Source: Jatrophihabitans sp. (GTDB taxonomy: Bacteria > Actinomycetota > Actinomycetes > Mycobacteriales > Jatrophihabitantaceae). Taken from it: a stretch of DNA of 64,000 nucleotides. The position numbers and the translations under genes are program-made. The notes beneath the pieces were generated by a model, which was given only the letters and a program-made list of their open reading frames with translations, searched no databases and was not told the DNA's origin. Shown piece after piece: positions 40,889 through 49,872 of this stretch; positions within the stretch are counted from its first letter, which is position 1; each line of letters opens with the position of its first letter. Location of the stretch: NCBI GenBank assembly GCA_025963285.1, contig JAOPUX010000086.1, positions 1 through 64,000 of the forward strand, written 5' to 3'.

Positions 40889-42187
40889 ATGGCAGCGGAC
40901 GGACGGATGCGGCGCGCGATCAGCCGGCGGCAGCTCCTGGTCGGGCTCGGCGGAGCGGCTGTGGCGGCCGGAGCGGTCGGCGTCGATCGGCTCGTCGGCT
41001 CGAGCCATCGCCGTGGAGCCGCGCTGGTCACTGCCCCATCGGGTGCCGGTGCGGGCTCCGGGAGACCGTCGTACCTCCCGAGGGATGCAGCGCACGCCTT
41101 CGATGCGCAGCGGGGCGTCTACAACTGGACGGCGGCCAACACGGTTCGGCACGCGGCGGGGCTCAGCAGGGTGCGCGCCGGAGGCGCGGCCGCGGAGGTC
41201 TTCATCGGCGACTCGCTCACGGCCGGCGATGTGGGCGGGGCCACCTTCGATCGGCTGCGTGCGTGGCCTCGGATCTACGCGGCCACGCTCGCTGCCGACC
41301 GCGTCGCCGAGGGGGGCACCGGATTGATCCGGGTTGCCGACAACCGGTTCAGCGACGCCCGCTGGCACCTCGGTGCGGGCTGGCATAACGACACGACCTG
41401 CGCCTACGCCGCGACGACCGGGGCGAGAGCGACCCTGTCCTCGTCGACGCGGGGAACCGCGGTTGCCGTGATCTACCGGCAGGCACCGCGCGGAGGCTCG
41501 TTCAGCGTGAGCGTCGACGGCGCCACCGACGGGCCGGGCTTCGCCGTCGTCCGCTCTCGCGGTGCGGCGAGGCTGCGGCGCCTCGAACTCACCGGCCTCG
41601 CGGACGCCGCCCACACCGTCGAGATCCGGACGCTCGCTGCCTCGGCAGTGGTGCTGATCGCGGCAGAGATCCGCTCGGAGCGGGGCCTGATCTGCCACAA
41701 CGTCGGCGAGAGCGGGTCGAGTGCCAGCGGCGCAGGGCTGCTCTCGTGGTCGGACACCACCACCGCTGGCGGCGCCATCCAGCCGCTCACCCTGTTCGCA
41801 CCCCAGTCCGGTGCCTATGGCCCTGGAGTCTCCACCGTCCACTGTGCGCTCGGTACCAACGACCTCGTCCGTGGCGCCTCACCGGACGAGGTCACCCAGG
41901 CCATCCAGGTCATCCACGGCGCCTGCCCGGACGTCGACTTCATCCTCTATCTCCAGCCGCAGCCGGGGCTGGTCGCACCGGTGCGGTGGGCCCGCCTCTG
42001 CACCGCGATGTACACCCTCGCCGACATGCTCGACGTGCCGCTCTTCGATCTGCAGTATCTCCTCGGCGGGTACGCGCACGAGCGTGCTGAGGGCTGGGTG
42101 GGGGACCAGAAGGCGCATCTCGACCCCGCGGGCTACGCCCGGTGGGGTGCCGCGGTGGCTCGGGTCGCGGTCAGTAGCCGCGCGTAG
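40889..42187 (+). CDS. Secreted SGNH/GDSL hydrolase with Tat-like signal
   Basis: A 432-aa exported esterase-like protein. Residues about 7-40 form a twin-arginine-type signal (ISRRQLLVGLGGAAVAAGAVG). The SGNH blocks are FIGDSLTAG (Ser), GESGSS (Gly region), LGTND (Asn) and DQKAHLDPAGY (Asp and His). Between block I and the later blocks lies about 150 residues with a beta-rich, jelly-roll-like look (GGSFSVSVDGA, HTVEIRTLAA), as in carbohydrate esterases. Probably deacetylates a surface polysaccharide; substrate is inferred. ATG at 40907 is another possible start. Confidence 0.85.
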   Translation: MAADGRMRRAISRRQLLVGLGGAAVAAGAVGVDRLVGSSHRRGAALVTAPSGAGAGSGRPSYLPRDAAHAFDAQRGVYNWTAANTVRHAAGLSRVRAGGAAAEVFIGDSLTAGDVGGATFDRLRAWPRIYAATLAADRVAEGGTGLIRVADNRFSDARWHLGAGWHNDTTCAYAATTGARATLSSSTRGTAVAVIYRQAPRGGSFSVSVDGATDGPGFAVVRSRGAARLRRLELTGLADAAHTVEIRTLAASAVVLIAAEIRSERGLICHNVGESGSSASGAGLLSWSDTTTAGGAIQPLTLFAPQSGAYGPGVSTVHCALGTNDLVRGASPDEVTQAIQVIHGACPDVDFILYLQPQPGLVAPVRWARLCTAMYTLADMLDVPLFDLQYLLGGYAHERAEGWVGDQKAHLDPAGYARWGAAVARVAVSSRA

Positions 42188-42208
42188 GCCGGGCGGTAGT
42201 TTGGACCG

Positions 42209-42859
42209 GTGGCCGAGCCTCTAGCGCGCAGGGAGCTCGTGCTGCCCCTGGTCGTCCGGCTGGAGCGTGACGCCCCGCCGGCCCGCACCGATGCGCTCGA
42301 GGCCGCGGCTCGCGCCGTCCTGCTGATGCTCACCAGTGACGCTCCGGACTGGGTCGACGCCGTCGCCGAGTGGGACGGGTACCGCATCCGCAAGGTGGTG
42401 CGCCGGGCCCGTGGTTCGGAGTGGCGGCGGGCGGGCGAGCTACCGGGGATCACGGTGAACCAGGCCAGTGCCGAGGTGCGCGTCTACCCGCCGATCCCGC
42501 TGGACGGCTGGCCACGCGAACTCGCCAAGCTGCAGGTAGGCGGCACCGAGCTGGAGGACCCGTCGCCAGCGCCCGCCGCGGATCCGGCGCTGCCGCTGGT
42601 GCTGCTCGCGCCGGGGCTGGAGATGACGGCCGGGAAGGCGATGGCGCAGGCTGGTCACGCGGCCCAGCTCGGCTACCGGTCCGCGTCACCGGCACAGCGG
42701 GCAGCCTGGCAGGCTTCCGGCTTCGCGCTGGCCGTGCGGGACGCCTCGCCGGCTCAGTGGGACTCTGCCGTGGCCGCCGGGGCGCCGGTGGTGCAGGACG
42801 CCGGCTTCACCGAGGTCGCGCCGGGCAGCTACACCGCGCTGGCGGTCTTGCCGAGCTAG
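42209..42859 (+). CDS. Peptidyl-tRNA hydrolase Pth2-like protein
   Basis: A 216-aa protein. The C-terminal half has the Pth2 fold: LVLLAPGLEMTAGKAMAQAGHAAQLGY, seen as MTAGKAMAQAGHAAQ, with the Lys and His of the family. The N-terminal half (residues 1-110) is an actinobacterium-type extension that resembles a degenerate second copy (ARRELVLPLVVRLER). It could recycle peptidyl-tRNAs, or act on another ester. It is convergent with the Fur-family gene. Confidence 0.82.
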   Translation: MAEPLARRELVLPLVVRLERDAPPARTDALEAAARAVLLMLTSDAPDWVDAVAEWDGYRIRKVVRRARGSEWRRAGELPGITVNQASAEVRVYPPIPLDGWPRELAKLQVGGTELEDPSPAPAADPALPLVLLAPGLEMTAGKAMAQAGHAAQLGYRSASPAQRAAWQASGFALAVRDASPAQWDSAVAAGAPVVQDAGFTEVAPGSYTALAVLPS

Positions 42860-42864
42860 ATCGC

Positions 42865-43293
42865 TCAGGAGTGGTCGGGGCAGAGGCCGAAGAGCTCGAC
42901 GGTGTGGCTGATCTGGGTGTAGCCGGCCGCGGCGGCCACCCGGTCGGCCCAGGCCTCGACCTCGGGGCCGGCCACCTCGACGCTGCGGCCGCAGACCCGG
43001 CAGACGATGTGGTGATGGTGCTCGCCCGCCGCCGCGGAGTGCCCGCAGAGCCGGAACTGCGACTCGCCGTCCTCCCTGTGCACCACATCGGCCAGGCCGG
43101 CCTCCACGAGAAGGTTGAGGTTGCGGTAGACGGTGGTGAGCCCGACGCTGTCGCCGCGGCGCCGTAGCTCGTCGAAGAGCTCCTGCGCGGTGCGGAAGCC
43201 ATCGGCCTCGCGCAGCGTGTCCTCGATGGCGGCGGCCTGACGGGTGCCGCGGACCCGGCCAGGCGGACGGGACCGGGAGATCGGCTCAGTCAT
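42865..43293 (-). CDS. zur: Fur-family metal regulator, probably Zur
   Basis: A 142-aa DNA-binding repressor. The winged helix spans residues about 20-85 (TAQELFDELRRRGDSVGLTTVYRNLNLL split as AQELFDELRRRG and VGLTTVYRNLNLL). The dimerisation domain has HHHHIVCRVCGRSVEV and LCPDH for structural and regulatory metals. A single C-x2-C plus the C-terminal Cys suits Zur or Fur; Zur is favoured by overall resemblance, not proven. Its start overlaps the glgA stop by eight bases, so it is translated from the glgA mRNA. Confidence 0.8.
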   Translation of the reverse strand: MTEPISRSRPPGRVRGTRQAAAIEDTLREADGFRTAQELFDELRRRGDSVGLTTVYRNLNLLVEAGLADVVHREDGESQFRLCGHSAAAGEHHHHIVCRVCGRSVEVAGPEVEAWADRVAAAAGYTQISHTVELFGLCPDHS

Positions 43294-44482
43294 CGATGCC
43301 CCCCTCGGACTGTCGTGCGGCGATCACCGCGTCGTACAACTCGACGGTACGGTGCGCGATCGCGTCCCACCCGAACTCGCGGACGGCACGCTCCCGCCCG
43401 GAGCGGCCCAGGCGGGCGGCACGCTCCGGATCGGCGCAGAGTTCGTTGATCGCCGAGGCCAGCCCCGCCTCGAACTCCTCGGCAGGCAGCGTGGAGCACG
43501 GGACCAGCACCCCGGTGAGACCGTCGGCCACCACCTCCGGGATGCCGCCGACCGCGCTGGCCACCACGGCCGTCTCGCAGGCCATGGCTTCGAGGTTCAC
43601 GATGCCGAGCGGCTCGTAGATCGACGGGCAGACGAAGACCGTGGCGTGGGTGAGCAGCTCGACCAGCTCCGGCCGCGGCACCGTCTCCTGGACCCAGACG
43701 ACCCCGCTCCTCGTCTTGCCCAGCTCGGCCACGCCGTCAGCGATCTCGGTGGCGATCTCGGCAGTGTCCGGGGCGCCCGCGCAGAGCACCAGCTGGATGG
43801 CGGGATCGAGGTGACGGGCGGCCGCGACGAGGTGGGCCAGCCCCTTCTGCCGGGTGATCCTGCCCACGAAGATCGCGTACGGACGGTCTCGATCGATGCC
43901 GTACTTGTCGAGTGCTGCGTCCGTGGCGGCCGGCGCGTACATCGTCGTGTCGATGCCATTGTGGATCACGTGCACGCGCCGCGGATCGACGAACGGGTAA
44001 GCCTCGAGCACGTCGGCGCGCATGCCGTAGGAGACCGCCACGATGGCGTCGGCCGTTTCGTAGGCCTGCCGCTCGGCCCACGAGGAGACCTGGTAGCCGC
44101 CGCCGAGCTGCTCGGCCTTCCACGGCCGCTGCGGCTCGAGGGAGTGTGCCGTGAGCACGTGCGGTACCCCATGCAGCTGGGCTGCGAGGACGCCGGCGAG
44201 GTTGGCGTACCAGGTGTGGGAGTGGACGACGTCGGCCTGCCCGAGCGCCGCGGCGATCTCCAGATCGACGCCGAGCGTGCGCAGCGCGGCGTTGGCCTCG
44301 CCGAGCCCGGGCGGGGTGGCGTAGGCGTGCACGCCGGGCTCGTCGCGGGGCGCGCCGAAGCAGTGGACCTCGACGTCGACGACCCGCCGTAGCTCGCGGA
44401 CGAGGAACTCGACGTGCACGCCGGCGCCGCCATATACCTCTGGGGGGTACTCCCGGCTGAGGATGGCAACACGCATGGACAC
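43286..44482 (-). CDS. glgA: GT4 glucosyltransferase, actinobacterial GlgA/GlgM
   Basis: Transfers glucose from ADP-glucose. The 398-aa GT-B fold protein has the N-terminal EYPPEVYGGAGVHVEFLVREL, the nucleotide-binding IFVGRITRQKGL and the E-x7-E motif in EPLGIVNLEAMACE. Mycobacterial homologue Rv1212c was named glycogen synthase and later shown to make maltose-1-phosphate (GlgM), feeding GlgE. It is divergent from glgC, which supplies ADP-glucose, across 58 bases. Confidence 0.93.
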   Translation of the reverse strand: MSMRVAILSREYPPEVYGGAGVHVEFLVRELRRVVDVEVHCFGAPRDEPGVHAYATPPGLGEANAALRTLGVDLEIAAALGQADVVHSHTWYANLAGVLAAQLHGVPHVLTAHSLEPQRPWKAEQLGGGYQVSSWAERQAYETADAIVAVSYGMRADVLEAYPFVDPRRVHVIHNGIDTTMYAPAATDAALDKYGIDRDRPYAIFVGRITRQKGLAHLVAAARHLDPAIQLVLCAGAPDTAEIATEIADGVAELGKTRSGVVWVQETVPRPELVELLTHATVFVCPSIYEPLGIVNLEAMACETAVVASAVGGIPEVVADGLTGVLVPCSTLPAEEFEAGLASAINELCADPERAARLGRSGRERAVREFGWDAIAHRTVELYDAVIAARQSEGGIDD

Positions 44483-44540
44483 GACCCTAGCGCCGGGCGC
44501 GCTGGACGCCGATCTTCGGATTCCGCACTAGGGTGGGGTC

Positions 44541-45761
44541 ATGGCGCGGGAGCCGAGAGTTCTGGGCATGGTGCTTGCCGGTGGCGAGGGTAAACGCCTC
44601 TGGCCGCTCACCGCTGACCGCGCCAAGCCCGCGGTGCCCTTCGGGGGCAACTACCGCCTCGTCGACTTCGTGCTCTCGAACCTCGTCAACGCCGGCTACC
44701 TGCGTATCTGCGTGCTGACCCAGTACAAATCACACTCGCTCGACCGGCACATCAGCCAGACCTGGCGGATGTCCTCGATCGTCGGCAACTACATCACCCC
44801 GGTGCCGGCCCAGCAGCGGCTCGGCCCGCGCTGGTACACCGGGAGTGCCGACGCGATCCTGCAGTCGTCGAACCTGATCTATGACGACAAGCCCGACTAC
44901 ATCGTCGTCTTCGGTGCCGACCACGTGTATCGCATGGACCCGCGCCAGATGGTCACGCAGCACATCGAGAGCGGGGCCGACGCCACGGTGGCCGCGATCA
45001 AGGTCCCGCGGGTGGAGGCCAGCGCCTTCGGGGTCATCGACGCCGGCCCGGACGGCAAGGTGCAGGGCTTCCTGGAGAAGCCGGCCGACCCGCCCGCGCT
45101 TCCTGGCCACCCCGACCTGGCCTACGCCTCGATGGGCAACTACGTCTTCAGCACCGAGGCGCTGCTCGAAGCCCTCAAGGTCGATGCCGAGGACGAGGAC
45201 TCGGTGCACGACATGGGCGGCAGCATCATGCCGATGATGGTCAAGCAGGCCAACACCTACGTCTACGACTTCGACGAGAACGACGTGCCGGGTGCCGAGC
45301 TTCGCGACCGCGGCTACTGGCGCGACGTCGGGACGATCGACGCCTACTACGACGCCCACATGGACCTCGTGGCCGTCCACCCGATCTTCAACCTCTACAA
45401 CCAGCAGTGGCCGATCTACACCCACCACCCGCACCTGCCCCCGGCGAAGTTCATCGAGGGCGGCATCGCACAGGAGTCGATCGTGGGTGCCGGCACCATC
45501 ATCTCCGGCGCCACCGTGCGGCAGAGTGTCGTGTCGGCGAACTCGCGGCTGCACGCCGGCGCCTACGTCGAGGGGTCGGTCATCGGCGACGGTGTCGTCA
45601 TCGGCCGGGGCGCCGTGGTGCGGCGGGCAATCCTGGACAAGGACGTCGTGGTGCCCGAGGGCGCCCACATCGGGGTTGATCCGGACCTTGACCGCCAGCG
45701 TTACCACGTCTCCGAGGGCGGCATCGTGGTGCTCGGCAAGACACAGCTCGCGCTGCCGTAA
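44541..45761 (+). CDS. glgC: Glucose-1-phosphate adenylyltransferase
   Basis: Makes ADP-glucose for glycogen and alpha-glucan. The 406-aa product has the N-terminal nucleotide motif [39 protein letters not shown] and FLEKPADPP, and a C-terminal left-handed beta-helix with hexapeptides ([28 protein letters not shown]). The ATG at 44541 is preceded by a weak GGGGTC. Typical GlgC length. Confidence 0.96.
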   Translation: MAREPRVLGMVLAGGEGKRLWPLTADRAKPAVPFGGNYRLVDFVLSNLVNAGYLRICVLTQYKSHSLDRHISQTWRMSSIVGNYITPVPAQQRLGPRWYTGSADAILQSSNLIYDDKPDYIVVFGADHVYRMDPRQMVTQHIESGADATVAAIKVPRVEASAFGVIDAGPDGKVQGFLEKPADPPALPGHPDLAYASMGNYVFSTEALLEALKVDAEDEDSVHDMGGSIMPMMVKQANTYVYDFDENDVPGAELRDRGYWRDVGTIDAYYDAHMDLVAVHPIFNLYNQQWPIYTHHPHLPPAKFIEGGIAQESIVGAGTIISGATVRQSVVSANSRLHAGAYVEGSVIGDGVVIGRGAVVRRAILDKDVVVPEGAHIGVDPDLDRQRYHVSEGGIVVLGKTQLALP

Positions 45762-45764
45762 TCG

Positions 45765-45779
45765 TCACATTTCTTGTGA
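45765..45779. promoter_or_regulatory. TCACA-N5-TGTGA dyad between glgC and the first polar amino acid transporter
   Basis: The inverted repeat TCACATTTCTTGTGA lies four bases after the glgC stop, in the lowest-GC part of a 108-base gap. The CRP-like half sites suggest an operator for the downstream transporter. A RBS (ATGGAGG) lies at about 45858-45864. Confidence 0.4.
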
Positions 45780-45869
45780 AAGGCCTGCGTAACAGTTGGG
45801 GACAGCACCTGCCGGGGACGGTTTCCGTGGCTTAGGGTTGCCGACACACCCGATTCATGGAGGTTTTAC

Positions 45870-46790
45870 GTGTCCCGTCTTCGTCTCGCTCCCGCGCTGA
45901 TCAGCATCGCTGCCGTCAGCGCACTCGCCCTCACCGGCTGCAGTAGCAGCGGAGGCTCGAAGACGCCGGCCGGTGGTTCCTCGGGAAGCACGTCGAGCAC
46001 CTCGTCCACGGCCGCGTCCTCCTCCTCCGCGGCAAGCGGTGCGGCCGCGCTCGTTCCCGCGTCGATCAAGTCCAAGGGCTCGCTGACCATCGCGATGGAC
46101 GCCACCTACGCCCCGGACGAGTCGATCGACACCGACGGCAAGACGATCATTGGCTTCGACGCCGACCTCGCGAAGGCGGTCTCGGCTGATCTCGGCCTCA
46201 AGGCCGATCTCGTCAACGCCACCTTCGACACGATCATCCCCGGGCTGCAGTCCGGCAAGTTCGACGTCGGCTTCTCGTCCTTCACCGACACGAAGGACCG
46301 CGAGAAGACGGTCGACTTCGTCACCTACTTCCAGGCGGGTGAAGGCTTCTACGTGAAGGCCGGGAGTTCCAAGAAGTTCGACGGTCTCGCTTCGCTGTGC
46401 AATGCGAGCGTGGCCGTGGAGAAGGGCACCACCGAGGAGTCCGACGCGCAGGCACAGGGCAAGAAGTGCAAGGTCACCGTTCTGAGCTTCCCTGACCAGA
46501 ACGCGGCAAACCTGGCTGTCTCCAGCGGCCGGGCCGAGGTCGGTTTCGTCGACTCGCAGATCGCCGGCTACATCGTGAAGCAGTCCAACGGCCAGTTCGC
46601 CCTGACTGGCACCGCCTTCGAGGTGGCGCCGTACGGCATCGCATTGCCGAAGGGCAATGGCATGACGGCCGCCGTACTGCAGGCCGTCAAGGACCTCATC
46701 GCCAACGGCACCTACAAGACGATCCTCACCAAGTGGGGCGTCGCCGACGGCGCTATCACTACACCGGTGATCAACGGCGCCCAGAGCTGA
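45870..46790 (+). CDS. Polar amino acid ABC transporter substrate-binding lipoprotein (first set)
   Basis: A 306-aa family 3 solute-binding protein. The signal peptide ends with lipobox LTGC near residue 24, and a Ser/Gly/Ala-rich linker of about 40 residues follows. The mature domain has LTIAMDATYAPDESIDTDG, a typical start of this fold, then IIGFDADLAKAVSADLG and VGFSSFTDTKDREK. The GTG at 45870 follows GGAGG. Permease and ATPase follow at once. Ligand is unknown. Confidence 0.93.
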   Translation: MSRLRLAPALISIAAVSALALTGCSSSGGSKTPAGGSSGSTSSTSSTAASSSSAASGAAALVPASIKSKGSLTIAMDATYAPDESIDTDGKTIIGFDADLAKAVSADLGLKADLVNATFDTIIPGLQSGKFDVGFSSFTDTKDREKTVDFVTYFQAGEGFYVKAGSSKKFDGLASLCNASVAVEKGTTEESDAQAQGKKCKVTVLSFPDQNAANLAVSSGRAEVGFVDSQIAGYIVKQSNGQFALTGTAFEVAPYGIALPKGNGMTAAVLQAVKDLIANGTYKTILTKWGVADGAITTPVINGAQS

Positions 46791-46808
46791 TCTGCGAATC
46801 AACTGGTG

Positions 46809-47852
46809 ATGGAACCGAGTAGCAACTCGGCGCCGGGATCGCCTCGTCCCGAGGACATCAAGGCGATCCCGGTCCGCCATCCCGGCCGGTGGGTGACGGT
46901 CGCGATCCTCGCTGTCCTGGTCGCCATGGGCGTGCATGCGGCGGTGTTCGCGAAGGTACAGCGGGGCAACAGCAGCGACGGTCGCCTGCAGTGGGACATC
47001 GTCGGCAAGTACCTGTTCACCCACGTCATCTTCGAAGGCCTGAAGGTGACGATCGAGCTCACCGTCATTGCGATGGTGATAGGCGTCGTCGGAGGCGTCC
47101 TGCTCGCGGTCATGCGGCTCTCGGACAACCCGATCCTCTCCGGGATCAGCTGGGTCTACCTCTGGTTCTTCCGCGGCACACCCGTCCTCGTGCAGCTCTA
47201 CTTCTGGTACAACATCAGCTACATTTTTCCGCCGACAACGAACGGGACGCATAAGACGCTCAGTGTCGGCGTCCCGTTCGGCCCCGAGTTCATCCACTTC
47301 GACCCGAACAAGCTGATTACCTCGTTCGTGGCAGCGAGTATCGGGTTGGGGCTCAACGAAGCGGCCTATATGGCCGAGATCGTCCGGGCGGGCCTGCTCT
47401 CCGTTGACTACGGGCAGACCGAGGCAGGGCAGTCGCTTGGGATGTCCCGTTTCCTGATCATGCGACGGGTCGTCCTGCCGCAGGCTATGCGGGTGATCAT
47501 CCCGCCGACCGGCAACGAGACCATCTCGATGCTGAAGACGAGCTCGCTGGCCAGCGCGATCACCGTCGGAGAGGTCCTCCTCGCGGCGCAGAACATCTAC
47601 GCGCGCACGTACCAAACGATCCCGCTGCTGACGGTGGCCAGCATTTGGTACCTCATCGTCACCTCGGTGCTCATGACCGGGCAGTACTACGTGGAGCGGT
47701 ACTACGCCCGTGGCCGGGTCCGCGAGTTGCCGCCGACCCCCTGGCAACGGATCAAGGGGTTGGTGATTACCCGTCATGCCTTGCCACCGGCGGCAGTGGA
47801 CCTCGAAGCCGTCACCGGTGTCGGGCTGTTGGGCGGGCCGAGCAAGCGATGA
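46809..47852 (+). CDS. Polar amino acid ABC transporter permease (first set)
   Basis: A 347-aa HisM/GlnP-type permease. The N-terminal 30 residues are polar, then helices start at [19 protein letters not shown]. The family motif region has [16 protein letters not shown] and the coupling loop [22 protein letters not shown], seen as [20 protein letters not shown]. An insert after TPVLVQL with [18 protein letters not shown] is longer than usual. ATG 46809 (GTG at 46806 is also possible). Stop overlaps the ATPase ATG. Confidence 0.92.
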   Translation: MEPSSNSAPGSPRPEDIKAIPVRHPGRWVTVAILAVLVAMGVHAAVFAKVQRGNSSDGRLQWDIVGKYLFTHVIFEGLKVTIELTVIAMVIGVVGGVLLAVMRLSDNPILSGISWVYLWFFRGTPVLVQLYFWYNISYIFPPTTNGTHKTLSVGVPFGPEFIHFDPNKLITSFVAASIGLGLNEAAYMAEIVRAGLLSVDYGQTEAGQSLGMSRFLIMRRVVLPQAMRVIIPPTGNETISMLKTSSLASAITVGEVLLAAQNIYARTYQTIPLLTVASIWYLIVTSVLMTGQYYVERYYARGRVRELPPTPWQRIKGLVITRHALPPAAVDLEAVTGVGLLGGPSKR

Positions 47853-48613
47853 CGCAGCCTATGGTTCTCGCTGAGAACGTCCACAAGCGCTTCGGCGCGG
47901 TTACGGTGCTATCCGGAATCGACCTGGAGGTTCAGGCCGGTGAGGTGATGGTGATCATCGGGCCATCCGGGTCGGGCAAGACCACGTTCCTGCGTTGCAT
48001 CAACCACCTCGAGCAGGTCAACGCGGGCCGCCTCTCGGTCGACGGCGAGCTGGTCGGTTACCGGGAGTCCAACGGCAAGCTGTACGAGCTGCGCGACTCC
48101 GAGGTGGCCCGCAAGCGGGCCGAGATCGGGATGGTCTTTCAGCATTTCAACCTGTTCCCGCACATGACCGTGCTGCAGAACATCGTCGAAGCTCCGGTCA
48201 AGGTCAAGAAGGTGGGGAGACCCGAGGCAGAGCGCATCGCCCGCGAACTGCTTTCAAAGGTGGGTCTCGGTGACCGGGCGGATGCCTACCCGTCGCAGCT
48301 CTCCGGAGGTCAGAAGCAGCGCGTGGCGATCGCACGAGCCCTAGCCATGGAGCCGAAGTTGATGCTCTTCGACGAGCCAACCTCGGCACTGGATCCGGAG
48401 CTGGTCGGCGAGGTGCTCGACGTGATGAAGCAGCTGGCCCGCGACGGGATGACGATGGTCGTCGTCACCCACGAGATCGGCTTCGCTCGCGAGGTCGGGG
48501 ACAAGCTCGTCTTCATGGACGGTGGCGTGGTGGTGGAGGCCGGCGATCCGCGCGAGGTCCTCGCCAACCCGCAGCACGAGCGGACGAAGGCCTTCCTCTC
48601 CAAGGTGCTGTAG
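47849..48613 (+). CDS. Polar amino acid ABC transporter ATPase (first set)
   Basis: A 254-aa GlnQ-type ATPase with Walker [11 protein letters not shown]-loop [11 protein letters not shown], signature LSGGQKQRV, Walker [14 protein letters not shown] and H-loop VVTHEIG. An insert, [21 protein letters not shown] (seen as [13 protein letters not shown]), is typical of one subgroup of these ATPases. The last codons (LSKVL, stop) are duplicated just downstream. Confidence 0.94.
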   Translation: MTQPMVLAENVHKRFGAVTVLSGIDLEVQAGEVMVIIGPSGSGKTTFLRCINHLEQVNAGRLSVDGELVGYRESNGKLYELRDSEVARKRAEIGMVFQHFNLFPHMTVLQNIVEAPVKVKKVGRPEAERIARELLSKVGLGDRADAYPSQLSGGQKQRVAIARALAMEPKLMLFDEPTSALDPELVGEVLDVMKQLARDGMTMVVVTHEIGFAREVGDKLVFMDGGVVVEAGDPREVLANPQHERTKAFLSKVL

Positions 48614-48637
48614 TTGAGCCTCTCCAAGGTGCTCTAG
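48595..48637. repeat. 24-base tandem duplication of a gene 3' end
   Basis: CCTCTCCAAGGTGCT occurs at 48595 and again at 48619, each followed after one or two bases by TAG. The first encodes the last residues and stop of the ATPase. The second lies just downstream, and its TAG shares a base with the GTG start of the next gene at 48637. Confidence 0.88.
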
Positions 48638-49812
48638 TGGCCGTAGCCTGGGACGCCGACCCCGTTGTCGCAGCGTGGCCGGGGCTGCCTGTGCTGGACG
48701 GTGACCGCACCGCCGACGTCTGTGTCGTGGGACTGGGTGGCAGCGGCTTGGCGGCCGTACGCGCGGCCCTCGATCGCGGGCTGTCGGTGATCGGGGTCGA
48801 CGCCGGGCGGATCGCGGCCGGGGCCGCCGGGCGCAACGGGGGCTTCCTTATCGCCGGACCGGCCGAGTCGATGACCGAGTCGACGCAGCTGTGGGGTGGC
48901 GACGCCGCGCTCTGGCTCTACCGCGAGACGCTGGCCGAGCTGGAGTCGCTGACGGAGCTGGGCATCGTCCGGCGGAACGGGTCGATCCGGCTGGCCGGGC
49001 TGCCGGGGGAGCCGCTCGATGACGCCGAGGCCTCCGACCGCGCTGCGGAGCTGCTGGCGTGCGCCGAGGAGGCGGAGCTGCTGCGCTCCCTCGGACTCGC
49101 CGTGGAGAGCTACGACGGTCCGCTCGGACGGGGCCTCTTCCTGCCGCGGGACGGTGCGGTGAATCCCGCGCGGCGGGCGGTGGAGCAAGCGCGGCGGGCG
49201 GTGGAGCAGGCGCGGCGACTCGATGGCTCGGCGCTGCACGAGCACACCCGGGTCAGCGACATCCGGCCCGGCCGCGTGACGACCGCGCACGGCGTGATCA
49301 GTGCCGGGGCAGTGGTGGTGGCCGTCGACGGCAGGCTGGAGGTGCTGCTGCCGCAGCTGGCCGGCGCCGTGCGCACCACCCGGCTCCAGATGCTGGCCAC
49401 CGCTCCCGTCGCGGAGCGGCTGCCGTGTCCGGTGTACGGCCGGTGGGGCTATGACTACGCCCAGCAGGACGCGCAGGGCCAGCTCTACGTCGGCGGCGGT
49501 CGCGACCATCACTTGGATACCGAGTGGACGACTTCGGGCGACCCGACCGCTGCAGTGCAGGGCTACATCGAGACGGTCGCGGCCCGAATGGCCGGCGGGC
49601 CGGTCGAGGTGACCCATCGCTGGGCGGCCTCGGTGGGCTACACCGGCGATGGGCGGGCGATCTGCGCCGCCGTGGAGGAGGGTGTGGTGGCCTGTGGCGG
49701 CTACAGCGGCACCGGCAACCTGGTGGGTCCCGTGGCGGCCCGCGCGGCGCTGGCGCTGGTGCTGGATGGCACCGCACCGACCGCGTGCTTCCGGTCGGAC
49801 CTCGGCCATTGA
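48637..49812 (+). CDS. FAD-dependent amine/amino acid oxidoreductase (DadA-like)
   Basis: A 391-aa flavoprotein of the DAO family. FAD-binding motif VCVVGLGGSGLAAVRAALDRG, seen as VVGLGGSGLAAVRAALDRG, opens the protein. AGAAGRNGGFL is the usual second FAD contact, and the C-terminal YTGDGRAICAAVEEGVVACGGYSGTGN, seen as YTGDGRA and GGYSGTGN, closes the FAD site. It resembles gamma-glutamylputrescine oxidase/DadA types. Residues near 180 hold a 7-residue tandem (RRAVEQA twice). It sits between two amino acid transporters, so it likely oxidises their cargo. Confidence 0.85.
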   Translation: MAVAWDADPVVAAWPGLPVLDGDRTADVCVVGLGGSGLAAVRAALDRGLSVIGVDAGRIAAGAAGRNGGFLIAGPAESMTESTQLWGGDAALWLYRETLAELESLTELGIVRRNGSIRLAGLPGEPLDDAEASDRAAELLACAEEAELLRSLGLAVESYDGPLGRGLFLPRDGAVNPARRAVEQARRAVEQARRLDGSALHEHTRVSDIRPGRVTTAHGVISAGAVVVAVDGRLEVLLPQLAGAVRTTRLQMLATAPVAERLPCPVYGRWGYDYAQQDAQGQLYVGGGRDHHLDTEWTTSGDPTAAVQGYIETVAARMAGGPVEVTHRWAASVGYTGDGRAICAAVEEGVVACGGYSGTGNLVGPVAARAALALVLDGTAPTACFRSDLGH

Positions 49813-49872
49813 CCCCTTCGCTATAGACTTTCTCGACTCTGTACCACCTGGCTGACCCCTCTGGAGCCCCGC

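Noticed and set aside
45765-45869. GlnR-type nitrogen operator
   Set aside because: GTCAC with a 6-base gap fits one half site, but the second half site does not match well enough.
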